A stretch of 60,347 bases of DNA from Pirellulales bacterium (GTDB taxonomy: Bacteria > Planctomycetota > Planctomycetia > Pirellulales > JADZDJ01), in assembly GCA_035656635.1 (NCBI GenBank), contig DASRSD010000146.1:1-60347 (forward strand), given 5' to 3'. The number at the start of each line of letters is the position of its first letter. Within the stretch, counting starts at the first letter, position 1. The notes beneath the pieces were generated by a model. The model was not told the DNA's origin and did no database searches. It saw only the letters and a program-made list of their open reading frames with translations. Positions 54,418 through 60,347 of this stretch are shown here, piece after piece. Made by a program: the position numbers and the translations under genes.

Positions 54418-55563
54418 ATGCGGAGTTCTCGTGGCCGTGGTGCTTCTCGCCATGCGCGGTTTCGGACATTCGGCGTGCGGCCTTTTGAACGGCTTGAATC
54501 TCGCTCCGTTTTGAGTGCCATGCCGCTGGCCGCCATGCATATGCCTCCCATGGCTTCGGGCAGCGAAGGAGGTCACGGCCCAATGGTCGGCGCACTGCAG
54601 AGGTTTGGCGGTAATTCGTATTCTGAGCAAACGCTGATTTCGGAACTCGGCCCCATGGCGGCCAGCTATTCCCGCGAAATGGGCCAAAACGGCTATGCCT
54701 TTTTTGAAGTGCCGGGAATGAACGCCGCCGGGCAACATGTAACGTATGGAGTGGTGTATGCCGAAACAACTCAAATAATTGTGGTGTACACGTTCACCCT
54801 CGACACTCCGCCGGCGCCGCAAGACCTGGTGACGCCCGCTTCCCGTGTCGAGCCGCCTCCGATCACAGCCAATATCAGACCAAGCGCGCCCTCCCCGTTC
54901 GACGCGGTCACCCATGCAGCCTCCACGACACCTGCTGATCAATTGCCGACCGCTGCAGCCGCCCATGTTGTGCCTCTGGACTTGACCACCTCCGTGATGA
55001 ATGTTCATTCGTCGCTGCAAGGGCCAGGAGGCGCCGCGGCGGGCTCAACGAAGTCGCTCGTGTTCTCCAGCGTCGTTTCTGCCGCGCATTCCATTCCCGT
55101 GCTCGATGGCGCCGGCGCATTGGTGCAAGCTTTCGGCGGCGATCAATTGTCGGAAGTGGCCGCGGCAACGAACGCCGCTTCCACCGTCGTCCAGGCCGTG
55201 GCTCAAGCCGGCGGCGGACAGCGAGCCGATCAATCCAATGACTCGTTGAATTTCCAAGCCAAAGATTCCCCCGCCGATATGCCGCACAGCAAAGCCGCGC
55301 TGGTCGGCATTCCGTTGAACATGGGAAATATTGAACTGGCGCTGCACACGGTGATGGCCGAAATGGAATCGCTGGGAAAAGGCGTTACGCATTGGCTGGA
55401 CGAAATGCACCTGACGCCCGTCATCGCGGCGGTGGCCGCGGCGACCCTTGGCGCGGGCGGCGCTTACTATTTGCGACGGCGAGGCGCGAAAGAAACCAAG
55501 CAGCCGGATGAAGAAGCCTCCTCCAGTTGGCTGTTCTCCCGGCTGCATGGCCATTCCGGTTGA
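54418..55563 (+). CDS. Surface protein with LEPR-XLL-like start and C-terminal membrane anchor
   Basis: 381 residues from ATG 54418 (AAGGA upstream; frame open from 54334). The N-terminus RPFERLESRSVLSAM is a LEPR-XLL variant. The middle is Ala/Ser/Pro-rich without known domains. Near the C-terminus IAAVAAATLGAGGAYYLRRR is a membrane segment followed by positive charges and a 25-residue cytoplasmic tail. The ECF gene begins three bases after its stop. This suggests an envelope sensor or regulated target that works with the sigma factor and kinase; that role is inference. Confidence 0.72.
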   Translation: MRSSRGRGASRHARFRTFGVRPFERLESRSVLSAMPLAAMHMPPMASGSEGGHGPMVGALQRFGGNSYSEQTLISELGPMAASYSREMGQNGYAFFEVPGMNAAGQHVTYGVVYAETTQIIVVYTFTLDTPPAPQDLVTPASRVEPPPITANIRPSAPSPFDAVTHAASTTPADQLPTAAAAHVVPLDLTTSVMNVHSSLQGPGGAAAGSTKSLVFSSVVSAAHSIPVLDGAGALVQAFGGDQLSEVAAATNAASTVVQAVAQAGGGQRADQSNDSLNFQAKDSPADMPHSKAALVGIPLNMGNIELALHTVMAEMESLGKGVTHWLDEMHLTPVIAAVAAATLGAGGAYYLRRRGAKETKQPDEEASSSWLFSRLHGHSG

Positions 55564-55566
55564 ACG

Positions 55567-56136
55567 ATGAACGACTCTTTGGCTGGGCTGTTGACACGGT
55601 TGAACGCGGCCGATGAATTTGCCATGCGGCAAATGTTTATCGCCTTCGAGCCTTACATGCGGATGGTGGTGCATCGCCATATCGCCGGTTCGCTGCGCGC
55701 TAAATTCGATTCGGCCGACATCGTGCAATCGGTATGGGCCGATTTTGTCGATGGGCTGCAACATGCCAAATGGACCTTCCAAACGTTGGATCAATTGCGG
55801 GCGTTTTTGTTCAAGATGACTCGCAATCGATTCATCGATCGTCTGCGCAAGCACCGCGAGTCACTGCGGCGCGAAGTGGCGTTGCCGCAAGACAATATCG
55901 ACGGCCTGGCGGCCGATCGCTGCCCGCGCGTCAGCGAAAACTTTTACGCCGACGAGCTGTGGCAGCAAATGGTGCAGGCCTGCCCGCCGGCGCATTACGA
56001 ATTGCTTCAGCTCAAGCGACAAGGGGCCACGATCGCGGAAATTGCCCAGCGCACCCAACTGCACGAAGGGAGCGTGCGCCGGATTCTGTACGATATTGCC
56101 CGGCGTGTGGCCCGGTTGCGCCGTCAGCCTGCGTAG
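55567..56136 (+). CDS. ECF sigma factor (planctomycete type)
   Basis: 189 residues. Region 2: YMRMVVHRHIAGSLRAKFDS, ADIVQSVWADFVDGL and LRAFLFKMTRNRFIDRLRKH. Region 4: HYELLQLKRQGATIAEIAQR and EGSVRRILYDIARRVARLR. No zinc-finger anti-sigma gene is adjacent; instead the Ser/Thr kinase gene follows after 65 bases, an arrangement typical of planctomycetes, where sigma activity may be set by phosphorylation. Confidence 0.9.
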   Translation: MNDSLAGLLTRLNAADEFAMRQMFIAFEPYMRMVVHRHIAGSLRAKFDSADIVQSVWADFVDGLQHAKWTFQTLDQLRAFLFKMTRNRFIDRLRKHRESLRREVALPQDNIDGLAADRCPRVSENFYADELWQQMVQACPPAHYELLQLKRQGATIAEIAQRTQLHEGSVRRILYDIARRVARLRRQPA

Positions 56137-56201
56137 TAAACTTATCGTTGTACTGAAATCGTTCTCTGTGTGCCGCTGCCCAGTGGCAAGCGGCGTCCGT
56201 C

Positions 56202-58535
56202 ATGAGCGTTTCTTCGCAATTTACTCCAGAAACGAAAGAATCGCACCCGTCCGTTCCCTATGTGGTGGAGCGTGTGGGGCAGGCGCCCTCGCGCGCCAGC
56301 GTTCTGGAAACCTTGCTGGCCAACACGCTGGATCAAATGGCGGCCCAGTGGCACGCCGGACAAGCTCGCACGGCGGAAGAATGGCTGGTCGATCGGCCGG
56401 AGCTGGCTGCCGATTCCGAAGCCGCGGTCCGCATCGTTTATGAGGAATTCTGCCTGCGGGAAGAACGCGGGGAAAGCGTGCAATCGGCGGAATATTATGG
56501 GCGGTTTCCCCAATGGCAAGATGCATTGGCCGTGGTGCTCGATTGCCATCATCTGCTGCGCGCGCCCACCGAATCCGTGCAATTTCCCAGCTCTGGCCAG
56601 CAGCTGGGGGACTTGCGCTTGATTGACGAATTGGGTCGTGGCGCGCTGGGGCGTGTGTTTTTGGCCGAGCAGCCCTCCCTTTCCGATCGCTTGCTGGTCG
56701 TCAAGCTGACCGCTCGCAACGGCCAAGAGCACTTGTCGCTGGCACGCCTGCAGCACACGAATATTGTGCCGCTGTATTTGGTGCACGATTTTCCCACCGA
56801 GAATTTGCGCGCCTTGTGCATGCCTTACTTGGGCGGCGCCACCTGGGCCAGCCTGTTGCAAAGCCTGCAAAAGCAACCGCTCGGCCGGCGCAGCGGCGAG
56901 CAAATTGTCCAGCAGTTGATCCAGCGGCAACGAAAAATTCCGGGCACGGCGGCCGGCGGCCCAGCGATTGGGTTTTTATCGCGCTCCACGTATGTCGATG
57001 CCGTCTGCTGGATCGGCGCGTGCCTGGCCGATGCGCTGTCTTATGCACATCAGCGGGGACTGGTGCATTTAGACATCAAGCCCTCGAATGTGCTACTGGC
57101 CGGAGATGGTCAGCCCATGTTGCTCGATTTTCATTTGGCCTGCGAAATCGAACGCTTGCAAAACAAAAATATGGATCGGCTGGGAGGCACGCCGGGCTAC
57201 ATGTCGCCGGAGCAGCGTGCCGCCGCCGAATGCGTGAAGCAACGCGTGCCAATTGGCCAGCCGCTCGATACGCGCTCCGATATTTATTCGCTCGGCGTGT
57301 TGTTGTACGAATCGCTGGCGGCCCAGCTCCTCCCGGAAAATCCCAACTTGGTGCGCCAGCAGTTGCGGCATGCTAATCCGCACGTCAGCCGAGGATTGGA
57401 AGATATCGTGTGCAAATGTCTGGCGACAACTCCGGCAGTCCGTTACTCCGATGCCAGCCAATTGGCCGCCGATTTGCGGTGCCATTTGGCTAGCCTGCCG
57501 CTGCGTGGCGTGGGGAACCACAGCTTGGTAGAACGCTGGCAAAAATGGCGACGCCGCAGGCCGCACTCCTTGTTGGTGCTAGCGATTAGCGCGGCAGTGG
57601 TCGCGGTGGTGAGTGGCGCACTTGCGCTGTATTACCGCGATCACATTCGGACCGCCGAGGCAGCCCTGCAACAATCGCAGGAAGAATTGGCGAACCACCA
57701 GTTCGGCCCCGCCATTGCGCATTCACAAGTCGCGTGGAACACGCTGCAATGGTTTCCCGGCCAGGCGGAATTGAAAAGCAAGCTGAAAGCGCAAATCGAT
57801 GCGGCCAAACATGGGCAAGCGCTGGCAGCCCTGCACGATTTGGTCGATAAGCTGCGGTTCCTGGACGATGAGCCCGCCGGCAATCAGAAATTGAGCGCCG
57901 AACAGCTTGCGGAAATTGCCGCCGGCTGCCGCACCATTTGGGAAGGGCGCAACATGCTGGCTGCGCTTCCCAGCGATGGACCTACTTCCAACGATCCATG
58001 GGCCGATTTACTCGATTTAGCCATTTTGTCGGCCCGGCTTGATGTGCAACTGGCTCCGCCGGCCAAGGCCGATGCCGCCCGGCAGCAAGCCCTGCAAAAG
58101 CTGAACGAGGCCCGCACTTTGTGCGGCCCCTGCATTTTATTGGATTTGGCAGAGCGCGATTTTCGCGCTTCGGCCGCAGCGGATGCGGAGAAAACTTCCG
58201 CCGATTCGCTGCCGGTCGTCCGGAGTGCCTGGGAACACGACGGGTTGGGGCGCTGGCTGATGCATCACCGGGAATTCGATCCAGCGCGGCAGCAGTTTGC
58301 CGCCGCCATCGCCAAGCAGCCGGACGACTTCTGGGCGCATTTTCAACTGGCGCGCTGTAATTATGAACTTGGCCATTATGCCGATGCCTTATCGGCGGCC
58401 AATGTTTGCGTGGCCTTGGCGCCAAATCGGGCCGAGTGCTACTTCAATCGCGCCTTGTGCCAAGAGGCCCTGCATCACGAGGCAGAGGCATCTGTCGATT
58501 TCGATCGGGCGAGCCAACTTGATCCGGGCCTGTAA
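56202..58535 (+). CDS. Hanks-type Ser/Thr protein kinase with TPR sensor part, DFH variant
   Basis: 777 residues. The kinase domain spans about 135-450: glycine loop GRGALGRVF (145-153), Lys168 in VVKL, a helix-C Glu in GQEHLSLARL, HLDIKPSN (289-296, with Leu in place of the usual Arg), LLDFHLAC (Asp309; His311 replaces the Gly of DFG), and GTPGYMSPEQ. A single membrane segment lies near 455-480, then coiled coil and TPR-like repeats (about 640-775) that would be extracytoplasmic. The residues needed for catalysis are kept. It is the third gene of the surface protein-ECF-kinase run. Confidence 0.92.
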   Translation: MSVSSQFTPETKESHPSVPYVVERVGQAPSRASVLETLLANTLDQMAAQWHAGQARTAEEWLVDRPELAADSEAAVRIVYEEFCLREERGESVQSAEYYGRFPQWQDALAVVLDCHHLLRAPTESVQFPSSGQQLGDLRLIDELGRGALGRVFLAEQPSLSDRLLVVKLTARNGQEHLSLARLQHTNIVPLYLVHDFPTENLRALCMPYLGGATWASLLQSLQKQPLGRRSGEQIVQQLIQRQRKIPGTAAGGPAIGFLSRSTYVDAVCWIGACLADALSYAHQRGLVHLDIKPSNVLLAGDGQPMLLDFHLACEIERLQNKNMDRLGGTPGYMSPEQRAAAECVKQRVPIGQPLDTRSDIYSLGVLLYESLAAQLLPENPNLVRQQLRHANPHVSRGLEDIVCKCLATTPAVRYSDASQLAADLRCHLASLPLRGVGNHSLVERWQKWRRRRPHSLLVLAISAAVVAVVSGALALYYRDHIRTAEAALQQSQEELANHQFGPAIAHSQVAWNTLQWFPGQAELKSKLKAQIDAAKHGQALAALHDLVDKLRFLDDEPAGNQKLSAEQLAEIAAGCRTIWEGRNMLAALPSDGPTSNDPWADLLDLAILSARLDVQLAPPAKADAARQQALQKLNEARTLCGPCILLDLAERDFRASAAADAEKTSADSLPVVRSAWEHDGLGRWLMHHREFDPARQQFAAAIAKQPDDFWAHFQLARCNYELGHYADALSAANVCVALAPNRAECYFNRALCQEALHHEAEASVDFDRASQLDPGL

Positions 58536-58934
58536 GCGGGACATGGGGACGGCCAAAAGGGGTTAGAACCGCATTAAGCCGCATCTCTCTACGGAAACCC
58601 CTTCCCAGACATAATTTAAACCCCAATGGGTACAGTTTTTGCAAAAAGGGTTCCTTTCACCCGCTTCTCAATTGATCGGCCTGGAGCGACTTTGATAAAA
58701 AGTTGTTGAACCGCAAGAGTTTCGGAGGCCGGATGCACTGGATCGCGCCGGACTCTGGAGGAGCGGAGATGGTTTGTAATTGACCAACCTGGCATAAAGC
58801 CAGCCAACGACGAGCTTTTGAGTTCTTTCGGTAAACAACGATTATGCCGATTTCGCTAGCGCGGAATACTCCCGCATTTTCGTGAGAAGCCTTCTTATTC
58901 CCGTAAAACCTTCATTGAGAGAAGGAATCTAACA
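58536..58934. other. Intergenic region, kinase to HAMP gene
   Basis: 399 bases. It is less GC-rich than the flanking genes. I see no ORF or convincing promoter pair. AAGGA lies eight bases before the ATG of the next gene. Confidence 0.35.
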
Positions 58935-60347
58935 ATGTCACTGGTCGAAGAAGCTGTGGCTGATGGACTGAAAGTTAAGGGGAACGGTCAGCAGGCTCAC
59001 GGCGCAAATGGAAACGGCGCCCACGTGGATGGGCAGGGAGTCGACCTGCAATCGCTCATTGGCGCCTTGGCGGCTTTGCGAAAGGGAGATTTTACGGTTC
59101 GCCTGCCCCGGGTATGGGACGGCATGGGGGGCAAAGTGGCCGATGTTTTCAACGACGTGATGGATCAATTGGAAGGCATGACCAACGAAGTCGACCGCAT
59201 CAGCCGCGTGGTGGGCAAAGAGGGAAAAATCAAGCAGCGAGCCCGCTCAGCCGGCTTCACCGGATCGTGGGCCGGGACGATCGATTCGGTCAACGCGCTG
59301 GTGAGCGACTTGGTGCACCCCACCAGCGAAATGGCGCGCGTGATTGGCGCCGTGGCCAAGGGCGATCTCTCGAAATCCATGGCCTTAGACATTGATGGCC
59401 GGCCGCTGGAAGGAGAATTTTTGCGCACGGCCAAAACCGTGAACCGCATGGTCGATCAGCTCGGTTCGTTCGCTTCCGAAGTGACCCGCGTGGCCCGCGA
59501 AGTGGGCACCGACGGCAAACTCGGCGGACAAGCGGAAGTGAAAGGCGTGGCCGGCACCTGGAAAGACTTGACCGACAGCGTGAACAGCATGGCCGGCAAC
59601 CTGACGGCCCAGGTGCGCAACATTGCCGAAGTAACCACAGCCGTGGCCAATGGCGACTTGTCGAAAAAAATCGCCGTCGACGTGCGCGGCGAATTTTTGG
59701 AATTGAAAGACACCATTAACACGATGGTCGATCAGCTCCGTTCGTTCGCTTCCGAAGTGACGCGCGTGGCCCGCGAAGTGGGCACCGAAGGAAAACTCGG
59801 CGGGCAAGCGCGCGTGGAAGGCGTTTCGGGAACGTGGAAAGATTTGACCGACAGCGTGAACTTCATGGCCGGCAACCTGACGGCCCAGGTGCGCAACATC
59901 GCAGCCGTGACCACTGCCGTGGCGACCGGCGACTTGTCGAAGAAAATTACGGTCGACGTGAAAGGCGAAATTCTGGAACTCAAAAACACCATCAACACGA
60001 TGGTCGATCAGCTAAGTTCGTTCGCCGCAGAAGTGACCCGCGTGGCTCGTGAAGTGGGCACGGAAGGAAAACTCGGTGGTCAGGCGGAGGTGAAGGGCGT
60101 GTCGGGAACGTGGAAGGATTTGACCGACAACGTGAACTTCATGGCGGATCGCTTGACCAACCAGGTGCGCGGCATCGCCAAAGTCGTGACGGCGGTCGCG
60201 AACGGAAACCTCAAGCTGAAACTGACCGTGGACGCCAAGGGCGAAATCGCCGAGCTGTCCGACACGATCAACAGCATGATCGATACGCTGGCGACGTTCG
60301 CGGATCAGGTGACGACGGTGGCCCGCGAAGTGGGTGTGGAAGGAAAA
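58935..60347 (+). CDS. HAMP-repeat signalling protein, probably hybrid histidine kinase (cut by window edge)
   Basis: 471 codons from ATG 58935 (AAGGA upstream) to the window edge. After a Gly/Asn-rich start come tandem HAMP domains in units of about 92 residues ([66 protein letters not shown]). This is the architecture of Nik1-type (group III) hybrid histidine kinases, soluble osmosensors in which the HAMP array precedes the kinase and receiver domains. Those domains are outside the window, so the kinase identity is inference. Confidence 0.85.
   Translation, partial: MSLVEEAVADGLKVKGNGQQAHGANGNGAHVDGQGVDLQSLIGALAALRKGDFTVRLPRVWDGMGGKVADVFNDVMDQLEGMTNEVDRISRVVGKEGKIKQRARSAGFTGSWAGTIDSVNALVSDLVHPTSEMARVIGAVAKGDLSKSMALDIDGRPLEGEFLRTAKTVNRMVDQLGSFASEVTRVAREVGTDGKLGGQAEVKGVAGTWKDLTDSVNSMAGNLTAQVRNIAEVTTAVANGDLSKKIAVDVRGEFLELKDTINTMVDQLRSFASEVTRVAREVGTEGKLGGQARVEGVSGTWKDLTDSVNFMAGNLTAQVRNIAAVTTAVATGDLSKKITVDVKGEILELKNTINTMVDQLSSFAAEVTRVAREVGTEGKLGGQAEVKGVSGTWKDLTDNVNFMADRLTNQVRGIAKVVTAVANGNLKLKLTVDAKGEIAELSDTINSMIDTLATFADQVTTVAREVGVEGK
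59465..60347 (+). repeat. 276-bp tandem coding repeats in the HAMP gene
   Basis: The words TTCGTTCGCTTCC/TTCGTTCGCCGC recur at 59465, 59741 and 60017, exactly 276 bases (92 codons) apart, with strong similarity across each unit; a fourth, more diverged unit begins near 60293. Confidence 0.85.

Overview
The window looks like a chromosomal fragment of a planctomycete, probably Pirellulales-like. This is inferred from protein types typical of that phylum: a secreted sulfatase, a DUF1559 pseudopilin with an H-X9-DG tail, a DUF1080 (3-keto-disaccharide hydrolase) protein, several PEP-CTERM proteins, N-terminal LEPR-XLL-type motifs, ECF sigma factors paired with a Ser/Thr kinase, a CHAT protease and a polysaccharide lyase. 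I see no rRNA, tRNA, CRISPR array, prophage or plasmid functions.

Layout. 1-6.1 kb: a truncated sulfatase, then a complete glycine-cleavage operon (gcvT, gcvH, gcvPA, gcvPB) followed by a LipM-like octanoyltransferase that could lipoylate GcvH. 6.6-12.7 kb: an FHA protein, small planctomycete proteins, an ECF sigma/zinc-finger anti-sigma pair, a TPR lipoprotein and two tandem SDR genes. 12.9-19 kb: serine biosynthesis (serC, serA), BON and STAS proteins, thiol peroxidase, an SASA esterase and a GlsB/YeaQ-like membrane protein. 19-23.2 kb: alaS and recA, the latter behind a good promoter overlapped by an E. coli-like SOS box. 23.9-29.2 kb: a 5'-truncated CHAT protease gene and a second CHAT tail remnant bracketing a pseudopilin and a dockerin/PEP-CTERM protein, then a cupin and another PEP-CTERM protein. 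29-39 kb: mixed enzymes (PPOX-fold, ThpR, PfkB kinase, MOSC, DinB, DUF1080), a twin-PDZ protein and two further PEP-CTERM proteins. 39.7-48.6 kb: glnS, a REP-type HUH transposase with its hairpins, gltX, membrane proteins, a second ECF sigma factor and MiaE. 48.7-60.3 kb: a rhamnogalacturonan lyase, an S53 peptidase and two more surface proteins with LEPR-XLL-like N-termini, an apparent surface protein-ECF-kinase operon, and a truncated HAMP-repeat signalling protein.

The most unusual feature is the density of small repeats that interact with coding sequence. One palindromic family (CCCTCT...AGAGGG with a flanking CACCC/GGGTG) occurs four times, each in frame inside a gene (gcvPB, the CHAT gene twice, gltX). 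glnS carries a different in-frame palindrome plus a 12-bp tandem repeat. Other repeats sit exactly in intergenic gaps: long inverted repeats, a MITE-like element nested in one of them with a TTA target duplication and a visible empty-site relative, paired hairpins with complementary loops, and a REP cluster next to its likely transposase. This resembles the palindromic elements of Rickettsia that insert in frame in genes, but in an unrelated phylum.

Functional links that can be inferred: SerC/SerA supply serine and hence glycine, which GcvTHP degrades using GcvH lipoylated by the adjacent LipM. The PEP-CTERM, dockerin, lyase, sulfatase, esterase and DUF1080 proteins point to extracellular polysaccharide handling. 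The gene set at 54.4-60.3 kb looks like an envelope signalling module.
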